In this document: positions 40,741 through 53,000 of the stretch, one piece after another | Layout of the letters: each line of letters starts with the position of its first letter | Position numbering within the stretch: position 1 is the stretch's first letter | NCBI RefSeq assembly: GCF_010015445.1 | Contig: NC_053118.1 | Span: 15,792,437-15,856,436, forward strand | Length of the DNA stretch: 64,000 bases | Reading direction: 5' to 3' | Origin: Perca fluviatilis | Taxonomy: Eukaryota; Chordata; Actinopteri; Perciformes; Percidae | Made by a program: the position numbers and the translations under genes | The notes under the pieces: generated by a model | What the model was told of the DNA's origin: nothing | Database searches by the model: none | What the model saw: the letters and a program-made list of their open reading frames with translations, nothing else

Positions 40741-41941
40741 AAGGGTGGTTCACAATTTGGGACATAGGACCTCATTTCTAAGTTAGCCAGTGTGTAATTT
40801 ATCAGTGGAGACCGTTTTCAACTCGTGTCCAGTCCTTCTAGTTATAGAGTTTGCTGGTGCTAGGCTAGCGCAAGTCAACAGTTTCTGCTAGCCTGCCACT
40901 AAAAACAGTCTAACCCACTCCACAGTACACCCAAGGCAAATAAATTATAATGCCAGACTATTGATATAAATGTCTGTGTTGATAGAATAATGTTAGAAAT
41001 AAAACTATCCTTGCATCTCAATTATCGCATTACATTTTGAGGGACTAGTTTCTCAGCAGCGGTGGAATTTTACATTGCTCCAGTTAGTAGTACTGCGCTG
41101 AAAAGTAAACAGAGAAGTGCACTCCAGTCGGGACATTTTGTGCAGATTGGTCTGTCTCGGGAGGCGCTATGCCCAAACACATTTAGATCTTGAAAACTAG
41201 TGTCCAGCTCCAGTTCTCAAATCTGTGGGATAACTAAGTCCCACTCCCTGCAGCAAAAACATTTGTCATCTGTTGGCATTTTTATACATTTTCTGCACTG
41301 GCACCACCAGTCTCCCGATGTTCTGTCCCGGTTCTCTACTGCAGCACCAGCGGGGGCTGTCTCTACAGACACTTGTTCTCTTTCTGCCATTTGAGCATCC
41401 ATCCCTCTTAGTTCTTGGTCTGTGTATTCCGGCTCATAAAGGTACGGTTCGTTTGATAACAAGTCAGAAACATCGGCATGACTTTCAAACTTGGCCATAG
41501 TACTATCTTGATGATTCCTTCGTGCAGTGTGCTCTGCTTCCGTAGCAATGAGTGACAGCGGCAGGTGAATAAACTAGCGTGATTGTCATGGAAACTGGCA
41601 TCCTCGGAAGCCTAGGTAATATCAGTCTGCCGCTGCCGTAGCCTATGCCTTCTACCAACTACAGGGAACAAAGTATAACTATTGCAATGCGATGCAAGGG
41701 TAGTTTTATTTCTAACATTATTCTATCAACACAGACATTTACATCAATAGTCTGGCGTTATAATTTATTTGCCTCGGGTGTACTGTGGAGTGGGTACCTG
41801 TTGACTTGCGCTAGCCTAGCACCAGCGAACTCTGCAACTAGAAGGACGGGATGAAACATGTTGAAAATGGTCTCCACTGATAAATTACACACTGGCTAAC
41901 TTGGAAATGAGGTCCTATGTCCCAAATTCTGAACCACCCCT
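40741..41941. mobile_element. TTAA element with long inverted repeats
   Basis: Bordered by TTAA at 40,737-40,740 and 41,942-41,945. Terminal inverted repeats run about 40,741-41,031 and 41,684-41,941 (GGGTGGTTCACAATTTGGGA against inverted GGGTGGTTCAGAATTTGGGA). Length is 1,201 bp. It carries one minus-strand ORF with a cysteine cluster (41,217-41,498). TTAA targets fit the Kolobok or piggyBac type. Confidence 0.8.
41217..41498 (-). CDS. Small ORF with a P2X7-C-terminus-like cysteine motif, transposon-borne
   Basis: 93 residues starting MAKFESHADV. The N-terminal two thirds is acidic and tyrosine-containing (PYLYEPEYTDQELRG). The C-terminus has WCQCRKCIKMPTDDKCFCC followed by REW, a C-x-C-x2-C...C-x-CC zinc-binding arrangement. 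It resembles the cysteine-rich intracellular region of P2X7-type proteins, a module that spreads with transposons in fish. This likeness is my recognition of the pattern, not a search result. The frame is open from a methionine to a stop and lies between the inverted repeats of the TTAA element. It has no introns visible. It may be a complete small protein of the element or a leftover exon of a longer one. Confidence 0.4.
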   Translation of the reverse strand: MAKFESHADVSDLLSNEPYLYEPEYTDQELRGMDAQMAEREQVSVETAPAGAAVENRDRTSGDWWCQCRKCIKMPTDDKCFCCREWDLVIPQI

Positions 41942-42269
41942 TTAAGTGAAAATGGTTAAAGGAAATTTTCTTAAACTATTTAAGTAGCTATAACTTCATT
42001 TAAGGGATTTTCAAGTGCATTGGCACTGATTTTGAGTTGTTTGATACTGTAAAGCAACAGTAGACTACAGATATTTATGTGTAACATAAAGTGATATCTT
42101 GAAGAAAATATTTTAATATATCTTAATACATTTATAAAACTGTGCGGCGAATTTCAGAAGTGGTGTACGGACGAAACATAGGATGTGAGTACGCACAGAA
42201 ATATTCAGATTTATAAAACCGTGCGCCGGTTTGCCTTTATAAATCACAATCAACTCTAAATTAGTCGCA

Positions 42270-42452
42270 GCTTCATGTTACATTACATACAAAGCAACTT
42301 ACAATTGCTATGTACAGTATGTCAGAGGCCACATGCCTGGAGTTAAGTGTCTTGCTCAGGGACACATTGATTGATGCATCGCAGTGGGAATTGAACCCGG
42401 ATCTCCCACACCAAAGGCATGTGTCATATCCACTGCGCCATCACCACCTGTC
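42270..42452 (-). mobile_element. tRNA-derived SINE
   Basis: On the minus strand: TGGCGCAGTGGATATGACAC (A box region), CCGGGTTCAATTCCCACTGC (B box), then TGTCCCTGAGCAAGACACTT (core) and GTAAGTTGCTTTGTATGTAA (tail). Confidence 0.8.
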
Positions 42453-42544
42453 ACGTTGCATCCATAGTTGCCTATAAATATATTCATTGATTGAGACATC
42501 ATGGCAAACGTAGAGAGGAAAAGCAAAAAAATAAACTTTAGCCT

Positions 42545-43080
42545 ACCCAATGGTATTGGACATTGATTGAATGAAAATGCTTTCAATTAATGAAAGCAGT
42601 TTCATTCTCACTCTGTGCCGTTATAGCAACATGTGTGAAGTCAATAGCACCGATTACATTTGGGAAACCAGACATTGCTGCAAATTGCGCATTTATGTTT
42701 GCCTGTTCACCCACCGTGTAAGGAAACTTTATGTAAAGATGCGACAAACCTATTATACCTCCGAACACGTCTGGCATAACACAGCTAAGGGTTGGTTGAG
42801 ATATCCCTGACCTGTCAGCCAATTCCCTCTGAAAAGTCGCCAGAAATCCCAGTGTAGTGAGGACTTGAAGTGGGACTGGCACGGCGTGGTTTCTCTGAGT
42901 GCTCCTCTGTAACGCTGGGCCCTAAGCGGCACAGATATCCAACAGGACAGTCCGAGGAAGTCAAAACTGGCTCATAAGCCACTGGTCCTCGTTTGCCAGC
43001 AAGTCTTCTTGCTGTCTAAAGATTCGGTCCCTCCGAGTCCTTCCATTTGCCACATCTTCTAACAGCGCAAGATCAGCCAT
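42545..43080 (-). pseudogene. HARBI1-like Harbinger transposase, broken
   Basis: The minus strand reads from MADLALLEDVANGRTRRDR through QWLMSQF, a stop, LPRTVLLDICAA, a stop, then VPLQVLTTLGFLATFQREL, GISQPTLSCVMPDV, YIKFPYTV, QFAAMSGFPNVIGAIDFTHV, a stop and KHFHSINVQY before homology ends. GAID is the region of the first catalytic Asp in PIF/Harbinger nucleases. The two later acidic residues are missing, so the fragment is about 170 residues of an expected 350 or so and has three in-frame stops. It cannot be active. Confidence 0.8.
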
Positions 43081-43720
43081 GGTGCGTCATGTGATGGCAT
43101 GCCTTTTTTTTACCCATCGATTTAATAGCATCTAATAAGCTACAGGTGTCTTTTTTTGTTTTTGTTCTGTTTTGTAAATGGAAGATAGTTCTGCGCAGAT
43201 GTTATTTTTTGCACCTTTCAAAATGGTTAAGACATGTGTTACGATGAAAACACATTTAATAATAAACAAACTAAAGCCACCAATAAACATGATTGATTCT
43301 ACATGATAACGATATTAAAACTATATGCTCTGCCGGATGGAGACATTGAGTACAGCATCAGTTTTACACATTGTTTACCATATTTATGAGAATAACTTAC
43401 ATAAAATGCCAATATAATTACAGAACACTGCAGATCGGTCAAACAGGTGTTTGTGTAGGATATCAGTTGTAAGAATGGCTTTGTGAATTCTTCATATCCT
43501 CAATGAGAGGCAGTATTTAAATTTATTTTACACAATGGTCTCGGTTTCACGTGTTTCATCCATCTGCTGTCGGTGTCGCCGTGTCTCATTTCACCCGTTT
43601 CTGTGAATACTCCTGGGTCAGAGTGTCCGTGGAGGACCGCACATTTTCCCATCAAGTTTGCTTTGTCTTCTTTTGTACGTACGCCACGTTTATAAATGAG
43701 GCCCCAGAACGTTTCATTTT

Positions 43721-45715
43721 ACTAAGGTTTGTAGAAATGTAAGATACCAATACCAATATATCTCATAGTGTGTGAGTTATGTAGTTCCACAGTGGAGGCA
43801 CCATGCTATTATTTCTTGTTTATTTTTTTATTTTTTTGTTACTTATGCCTATAATACATCTACTGGTAATGGGAGATTTAGCCAATTCACTATTAACTGC
43901 TAAGCACTCAGCATCCTGTTCCTGTTCAGTAAAACATTAGTAACCATCTAGTATTAAGGAAGCAAATGTTAAGGCCACCTTTTGTTAATTATGTTTCCCA
44001 GACTTAGTTCCTGGTTTTCCCGCCCTTGTAGTTATCAATAGTTATTATTCAGATATTTTAAACAGCGTAAAGCCTGATTTTGCCCTCACATTTCACCTTG
44101 AGAGAAAATAAACACTTTGTCTGACATTATCTCATTTTGTTTGTCAACTGGTTCAAGTTCTTCATTTAAGTGCTGTTTACAATGAGTAAAATGTTCAGAA
44201 CAAATATTTAATCAAATGGAAATATTCTCCATGTCTTTTGCATCATTTGAGACACAATTCCCCCAAAGATTATACTGTTTGTGGCCCAGTAGAAATGTGA
44301 TTACAGATCCATACAGATTTCCATCAAAATTAAACGATATGATGCATGACTTGCATCCAAAAGAGCTATGTTGCTGCTTTCTCTCAAGATGTAGGGACAA
44401 TTTAAAACATTAATAGGCGTCTCAGCTATATGCTGTTGTTTTTGTCAGTATGCTGTGCTTTTATTACCCAAAAATTACCCATTTGAAAAGAGAACCAATC
44501 ATGTCTTGACAAAAACAGAGTGTTGTTCTGTGAGAGAAAAGTAATGTTTATTTTGCAAGTGCAGTAGATATAGACAAGCCCAAGAAAGATTACAACACAC
44601 AATGCGCCAAACACAGCCAAGAGAACTATTTGCTGCTTTTTCCCATGGGAACAGTGTCATAGGATCAGGAACAGAATCTACGAGAGACTGAGGAGCTCTT
44701 CTAAGGTCAACTGATTTCACAATTCCCATTAAATGTATGACAAAATACAAAACGTGTTAACTTCATGACAGCAAACATGTCAAATTTTACAAATACTGTA
44801 AAACATTTTCACACTCTCTTAAAAATTGCGCAGGTGTTTGAGTTGTTGAGTTAGAGAAACTTTGTGAAACACTATCTATGTTTTATTTGTTAAAGACATT
44901 GTGTCAATTTGTCATGTTGCTGTACTGGCGTGTTGGCTCCTCTATGTCTTCCCACCAGTCACTAACTGTCTTTCTGAGCTGCTGAGCAAGTAGGGTGCAG
45001 TGGGTCTTTAGTGGAGTTTTTTTGCTGAAAGAGCTGTCTGCTGCGGCCAAAGACAATGCTGTAAGGGCAGTCAGAGTCAATAAAGTTGTGAAGTTGCTGT
45101 GCAGCTTAACCGTTTTTAACCAATTATTTTTTTTACTTGTAAAAGAAAAGTAATTGTGAGAGAGGCCTAAAATCGGGAATAAAACTCTGTCTATACCTGT
45201 GCCCGACCGAACCTACCTGTTGCTGCTGAAATTGAGACCCACACCTTGGCTTTATATTTGTTATTTCATTTTCAAATAGAAGTTTACACTTGTGCTTTGG
45301 AAAGTGGCATTAAGCTGTCGGGTTTGGCTCAGATTGTGTAACTCTAGCTGATAGGCTGGAGGTAGCTTACATTTTGACCAAGCCTGGCTCATTGTTTCCC
45401 GTTTGTGTACAGTCTTTGTGCTAAATTAGCCAGCTACTGATGGTAGATTCATAGTTATTGTGCAAATATGGGGGGATGACAATCTTCTCATCTTCCCAAA
45501 ACGTTGAACTATTTTTTAAAAGACACAAACCATAAACTTTACAGAAGATTTAATCAAATTCACATTGGAGGAACTCAAACAACAGCAACAGCAATGTTCA
45601 ACACTCTTGTGAACATGAGCGCAAGTTATGTTAAATGCCTGGTATTGTAAGGCAACCAAACCTCTTGACATCCATTAAAGCTTGCTATAACGGTCATTGA
45701 CTCTAAGTATGAAAT
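43721..45715. other. Non-coding stretch
   Basis: No exon or RNA gene recognised between the Harbinger relic and the lectin 3' UTR. Confidence 0.5.
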
Positions 45716-45721
45716 TTTATT
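45716..45721 (-). promoter_or_regulatory. Candidate poly(A) signal of the lectin gene
   Basis: Minus-strand AATAAA about 695 bp after the stop codon. A nearer AATAAA (46,011-46,016) lies inside the MITE that sits in the presumed 3' UTR, so either could be used. Confidence 0.4.
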
Positions 45722-45736
45722 GATGGAAAGGATATA

Positions 45737-46305
45737 GGGCCCTATCTTGCACTTAGTGCAATTGCCTTTGTACACCGACACATGTATCATTCCTATTTTG
45801 CACCCCACGCACAGCGGACTTTTCCCTCCACAGACGCACATCGGTAAATTAGGGAATGTATTTGCGCTCCCGGGGGTGGTTCAGCGAAAAGAGGAGGCGT
45901 GTTTGGAGGCCCACGCTCCATGGCTGCAGCAATCCTCTCCAGACTTGAGGAGATGCGCCCACTAGGCCGCAGCAACATCGCCGCCCGGCCAAGACGAGCA
46001 TTTATTACTTTGCCGCATCTCGGACAGCTCCCGCTGGCGTGCGCCAGGCAAATCCGCCGTCATAATAGCAATCCGCCATGGAACAAGCGTGCCTGCTCTT
46101 AAAGGGAATGTGAGATGACGCTCTGATTGGTTATTTTCACGTTACGCCACACCTAGCTACTTCAGACCAACCCATTTTAGATTTGCGTCGGGCACAAGAC
46201 TCATTTATCCCGCCGTTATAATAGCAACAGTGCCCGAGATCCGCCCACAAAGCTACTTGCGTTTTGCATTTCATACTTGCGTTTCAGATCATTAAAATAG
46301 GGCCC
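45737..46305. mobile_element. 569-bp MITE in the lectin 3' flank
   Basis: Ends GGGCCCTATCTTGCAC and, inverted, GGGCCCTATTTTAATG, each flanked by ATA, a 3-bp target. Non-coding. It separates the lectin stop codon from the distal poly(A) signal. Confidence 0.7.
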
Positions 46306-46416
46306 ATAATGTCAATTAAGCATAAGTATAAATATTCTATTGAAGCAAAAGAAGCAGAAACTTGCTTAGATTAGCGTTAAAATAAAGTGCACATGAACTG
46401 AGGAATTACTTCAGAC

Positions 46417-47055
46417 TCAGCCACAGGCATATTCAATGGGATTATCTGAGTCTATCCCAGTGACTTCCACCTCACACAGTGTCAGGTATTCTTGTCTTCC
46501 AGGAATCACAATGTTTACATAACGACCTTCCATTCCATTACACGTAAAGGTTTCGGAGTTCCCAGCTGCGATAGACGAGATAACAGCACATCTGATGAGC
46601 AATAAAATGAAACAGAATTATGAGTAAAACTGGGTTAACAGACACAACCTATGCATAAATCTTACCTCTGGTTTAAATAATTATGCTAATAACCAATATT
46701 AATTAATTAATTAATTAATTAACAACCAATATTAATTGTTCTAATCTAATATAAGGCAGAAATTGCTGTTACCTGGGATTATCGTTGCCATTGTCATTGA
46801 GAGAATGTCCAACGTGGATCTCGGCACCATTGATTCTTTCGTGGCAACAATCTCCTCTGTTGGTGATGGTGACAGTATTGATTTTATATGTCTTCAGGAG
46901 GTCCAGTCTCCACCATGGTTTTAAATCGTTTTGTGTGTGGCTACAGGAGTCCTGTCCATAATTGCTAGCACGATTTCCATCAATGGCCCTTTCAGGGACG
47001 CCATTCCACCCCAGGGAGGACTGAATCACCTTTCCACCTTTAGCAATATTAGGAT
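46417..47055 (-). CDS. Lectin domain 10 exon pair, terminal
   Basis: N-half 46,773-47,055 has the variant [13 protein letters not shown]. The last coding exon 46,417-46,591 ends [18 protein letters not shown] and a stop, where the other units have the QPSGNTAPT linker and a donor. This unique tail marks the real 3' end of the coding region. Its intron has an (AATT)n expansion at 46,697-46,722. Confidence 0.85.
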
Positions 47056-50000
47056 CTGAACAAAGTTGCAAAATATGTTGTTAAAGAGAGTTTATGGAAG
47101 GCAGAGACGTATAACATGTGTCGATCTGACCAAATGTGCCGCTAATGAACAGGCAGTGAGCATATTTGATTGAACTTTGAATGTGACAGTCTGCTCAAAG
47201 TAATCTTTTGGTCACATTATATAGTATGAATCACCAGTTGGAGCAGTGTTTCCTGAAGGCTGACCAGTGACTTCCACCTCACACAGTGTCAGGTATTCTT
47301 GTCTTCCAGGAATCACAATGTTTACATAACGACCTTCCATTCCATTGCATTTAAAGGTTTCGGAGTTCCCAGCTGCGATAGACGAGATAACCGCACATCT
47401 GACGAACAATAAAATAAAACAGAATTAGGAATAAAACTGGTTTACCGGATGCAAACTAAACATAAATCTTACCTCTAGTTTTATTTAAATAATTATGCTA
47501 ATTCTGTGAAAAATATAGCTTTCTATTAAGGAATTATGTAGCTATCCAGTGCACTAATTCTTTCTCACTTGCACAACCAATGTTAATTGTTCTAATCTAA
47601 TATAAGGCAGAAATTGCTGTTACCTGGGATTATCGTTGCCATTGTCATTGAGAGAATTTCCAATGCGGATCTCGGCACCATTGATTCTTTGGTGGCAACA
47701 ATCTCCTCTGTTGGTGATGGTGACAGTGTTGATTTTATACGTCTTCAGGAGGTCCAGTCTCCACCATGGTTTTAAATCGTTTTGTGTGTGGCTACAGGAG
47801 TCCTGTCCATAATTGCTAGCACGATTTCCATCAATGGCCCTTTCAGGGACGCCATTCCACCCCAGGGAGGACTGAATCACCTTTCCACCTTTAGCAATAT
47901 TAGGATCTGAACAAAGTTGCAAAATATGTTGTTAAAGAGAGTTTATGGAAGGCAGAGACGTATAACATGTGTCGATCTGACCAAATGTGCCGCTAATGAA
48001 CAGGCAGTGAGCATATTTGATTGAACTTTGAATGTGACAGTCTGCTCAAAGTAATCTGTTGGTCACATTATATAGTATGAATCACCAGTTGGAGCAGTGT
48101 TTCCTGAAGGCTGACCAGTGACTTCCACCTCACACAGTGTCAGGTATTCTTGTCTTCCAGGAATCACAATGTTTACATAACGACCTTCCATTCCATTGCG
48201 CAGTAAAAGGTTTGGGAGTTCCCAGCTGTGATAGACGAGATAACCGCACATCTGACGAACAATAAAATAAAACAGAATTAGGAATAAAACGTGGTTTACC
48301 GGACGCAAACTATACATGAATCTTACCTCTAGTTTTATTTAAATAATTATGCTAATTCTGTGAAAAATATAGCTTTCTAATAAGGAATTATGTAGCTATC
48401 CAGTGCACTAATTCTTTCTCACTTGCACAACCAATGTTAATTGTTCTAATCTAATATAAGGCAGAAATTGCTGTTACCTGGGATTATCGTTGCCATTGTC
48501 ATTGAGAGAATTTCCAATGCGGATCTCGGCACCATTGATTCTTTCGTGGCAACAATCTCCTCTGTTGGTGATGGTGACAGTGTTGATTTTATACGTCTTC
48601 AGGAGGTCCAGTCTCCACCATGGTTTTAAATCGTTTTGTGTGTGGCTACAGGAGTCCTGTCCATAATTGCTAGCACGATTTCCATCAATGGCCCTTTCAG
48701 GGACGCCATTCCACCCCAGGGAGGACTGAATCACCTTTACACTTTTAGCAATATTAGGATCTGAACAAAGTTGCAAAATATGTTGTTAAAGAGAGTTTAT
48801 GGAAGGCAGAGACGTATAACGTGTGTCGATCTGACCAAATGTGCCGCTAATGAACAGGCAGTGAGCATATTTGATTGAACTTTGAATGTGACAGTCTGCT
48901 CAAAGTAATCTGTTGGTCACATTATATAGTATGAATCACCAGTTGGAGCAGTGTTTCCTGAAGGCTGACCAGTGACTTCCACCTCACACAGTGTCAGGTA
49001 TTCTTGTCTTCCAGGAATCACAATGTTTACATAACGACCTTCCATTCCATTGCACGTAAAGGTTTCGGAGTTCCCAGCTGTGATAGACGAGATAACCGCA
49101 CATCTGACGAACAATAAAATAAAACAGAATTAGGAATAAAACTGGTTTACCGGACGCAAACTATACATGAATCTTACCTCTAGTTTTATTTAAATAATTA
49201 TGCTAATTCTGTGAAAAATATAGCTTTCTAATAAGGAATTATGTAGCTATCCAGTGCACTAATTCTTTCTCACTTGCACAACCAATGTTAATTGTTCTAA
49301 TCTAATATAAGGCAGAAATTGCTGTTACCTGGGATTATCGTTGCCATTGTCATTGAGAGAATTTCCAATGCGGATCTCGGCACCATTGATTCTTTCGTGG
49401 CAACAATCTCCTCTGTTGGTGATGGTGACAGTGTTGATTTTATACGTCTTCAGGAGGTCCAGTCTCCACCATGGTTTTAAATCGTTTTGTGTGGCTACAG
49501 GAGTCCTGTCCATAATTGCTAGCACGATTTCCATCAATGGCCCTTTCAGGGACGCCATTCCACCCAGGGAGGACTGAATCACCTTTCCACCTTTAGCAAT
49601 ATTAGGATCTGAACAAAGTTGCAAAATATGTTGTTAAAGAGAGTTTATGGAAGGCAGAGAGTAACATGTGTCGATCTGACCAAATGTGCCGCTAATGAAC
49701 AGGCAGTGAGCATATTTGATTGAACTTTGAATGTGACTGTCTGCTCAAAGTAATCTGTTGGTCACATTATATAGTATGAATCACCAGTTGGAGCAGTGTT
49801 TCCTGAAGGCTGACCAGTGACTTCCACCTCACACAGTGTCAGGTATTCTTGTCTTCCAGGAATCACAATGTTTACATAACGACCTTCCATTCCATTGCAC
49901 GTAAAGGTTTCGGAGTTCCCAGCTGCGATAGACGAGATAACCGCACATCTGACGAACAATAAAATAAAACAGAATTAGGAATAAAACTGGTTTACCGGAC

Positions 50001-53000
50001 GCAAACTAAACATAAATCTTACCTCTAGTTTTATTTAAATAATTATGCTAATTCTGTGAAAAATATAGCTTTCTATTAAGGAATTATGTAGCTATTCAGT
50101 GCACTAATTATTTCTCACTTGCACAACCAATGTTAATTGTTCTAATCTAATATAAGGCAGAAATTGCTGTTACCTGGGATTATCGTTGCCATTGTCATTG
50201 ATAGAATTTCCAATGCGGATCTCGGCACCAATGATTCTTTCGTGGCAACAATCTCCTCTGTTGGTGATGGTGACAGTGTTGATTTTATACGTCTTCAGGA
50301 GGTCCAGTCTCCACCATGGTTTTAAATCGTTTTGTGTGTGGCTACAGGAGTCCTGTCCATAATTGCTAGCACGATTTCCATCAATGGCCCTTTCAGGGAC
50401 GCCATTCCACCCCAGGGAGGACTGAATCACCTTTCCACCTTTAGCAATATTAGGATCTGAACAAAGTTGCAAAATATGTTGTTAAAGAGAGTTTATGGAA
50501 GGCAGAGGTATACCATGTGTCGATCTGACCAAATGTGCCGCTAATGAACAGGCAGTGAGCATATTTGATTGAACTTTGAATGTGACAGTCTGCTCAAAGT
50601 AATCTGTTGGTCACATTATATAGTATGAATCACCAGTTGGAGCAGTGTTTCCTGAAGGCTGACCAGTGACTTCCACCTCACACAGTGTCAGGTATTCTTG
50701 TCTTCCAGGAATCACAATGTTTACATAACGACCTTCCATTCCATTGCATTTAAAGGTTTCGGAGTTCCCAGCTGTGATAGACGAGATAACCGCATCTGAC
50801 GAACAATAAAATAAAACAGAATTAGGAATAAAACTGGTTTACCGGACCAAACTATACATGAATCTTACCTCTAGTTTTATTTAAATAATTATGCTAATTC
50901 TGTGAAAAATATAGCTTTCTAATAAGGAATTATGTAGCTATCCAGTGCACTAATTCTTTCTCACTTGCACAACCAATGTTAATTGTTCTAATCTAATATA
51001 AGGCAGAAATTGCTGTTACCTGGGATTATCGTTGCCATTGTCATTGAGAGAATTTCCAATCGCGGATCCCGGCACCATTGATTCTTTCGTGGCAACAATC
51101 TCCTCTGTTGGTGATGGTGACAGTGTTGATTTTATATCGTCTTCAGGAGGTCCAGTCTCCACCATGGTTTTAAATCGTTTTTTTGTGTGGCTACAGGAGT
51201 CCTGTCCATAATTGCTAGCACGATTTCCATCAATGGCCCTTTCAGGGACGCCATTCCACCCAGGGAGGACTGAATCACCTTTCCACCTTTAGCAATATTA
51301 GGATCTGAACAAAGTTGCAAAATATGTTGTTAAAGAGAGTTTATGGAAGGCAGAGACGTATAACATGTGTCGATCTGACCAAATGTGCCGCTAATGAACA
51401 GGCAGTGAGCATATTTGATTGAACTTTGAATGTGACTGTCTGCTCAAAGTAATCTGTTGGTCACATTATATAGTATGAATCACCAGTTGGAGCAGTGTTT
51501 CCTGAAGGCTGACCAGTGACTTCCACCTCACACAGTGTCAGGTATTCTTGTCTTCCAGGAATCACAATGTTTACATAACGACCTTCCATTCCATTGCTAA
51601 ACGAAGTTTCGGAGTTCCCAGCTGCGATAGACGAGATAACGCGCACATCTGACGAACAATAAAATAAAACAGAATTAGGAATAAAACTGGTTTACCGGAC
51701 GCAAACTAAACATAAATCTTACCTCTAGTTTTATTTAAATAATTATGCTAATTCTGTGAAAAATATAGCTTTCTATTAAGGAATTATGTAGCTATTCAGT
51801 GCACTAATTATTTCTCACTTGCACAACCAATGTTAATTGTTCTAATCTAATATAAGGCAGAAATTGCTGTTACCTGGGATTATCGTTGCCATTGTCATTG
51901 ATAGAATTTCCAATGCGGATCTCGGCACCAATGATTCTTTCGTGGCAACAATCTCCTCTGTTGGTGATGGTGACAGTGTTGATTTTATACGTCTTCAGGA
52001 GGTCCAGTCTCCACCATGGTTTTAAATCGTTTTGTGTGTGGCTACAGGAGTCCTGTCCATAATTGCTAGCACGATTTCCATCAATGGCCCTTTCAGGGAC
52101 GCCATTCCACCCCAGGGAGGACTGAATCACCTTTCCACCTTTAGCAATATTAGGATCTGAACAAAGTTGCAAAATATGTTGTTAAAGAGAGTTTATGGAA
52201 GGCAGAGACGTATAACATGTGTCGATCTGACCAAATGTGCCGCTAATGAACAGGCAGTGAGCATATTTGATTGAACTTTGAATGTGACAGTCTGCTCAAA
52301 GTAATCTGTTGGTCACATTATATAGTATGAATCACCAGTTGGAGCAGTGTTTCCTGAAGGCTGACCAGTGACTTCCACCTCACACAGTGTCAGGTATTCT
52401 TGTCTTCCAGGAATCACAATGTTTACATAACGACCTTCCATTCCATTGCACGTAAAGGTTTCGGAGTTCCCAGCTGTGATAGACGAGATAACCGCACATC
52501 TGACGAACAATAAAATAAAACAGAATTAGGAATAAAACTGGTTTACCGGACGCAAACTATACATGAATCTTACCTCTAGTTTTATTTAAATAATTATGCT
52601 AATTCTGTGAAAAATATAGCTTTCTAATAAGGAATTATGTAGCTATCCAGTGCACTAATTCTTTCTCACTTGCACAACCAATGTTAATTGTTCTAATCTA
52701 ATATAAGGCAGAAATTGCTGTTACCTGGGATTATCGTTGCCATTGTCATTGAGAGAATTTCCAATGCGGATCTCGGCACCATTGATTCTTTCGTGGCAAC
52801 AATCTCCTCTGTTGGTGATGGTGACAGTGTTGATTTTATACGTCTTCAGGAGGTCCAGTCTCCACCATGGTTTTAAATCGTTTTGTGTGTGGCTACAGGA
52901 GTCCTGTCCATAATTGCTAGCACGATTTCCATCAATGGCCCTTTCAGGGACGCCATTCCACCCCAGGGAGGACTGAATCACCTTTCCACCTTTAGCAATA

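Larger units (their letters stand above)
42130..43720 (-). mobile_element. PIF/Harbinger element, degraded
   Basis: Related terminal-type motifs occur at both sides: CAGATTTATAAAACCGTGCG and TTTATAAATCACAATC on the left, CGTTTATAAATGAGGCCCC on the right. Between them are a broken HARBI1-like transposase (42,545-43,080) and a SINE (42,270-42,452). Exact boundaries are uncertain. Confidence 0.55.

Noticed and set aside
42270..42452. tRNA gene (A and B boxes present)
   Set aside because: Core and tail identify a SINE; no cloverleaf that I could complete.
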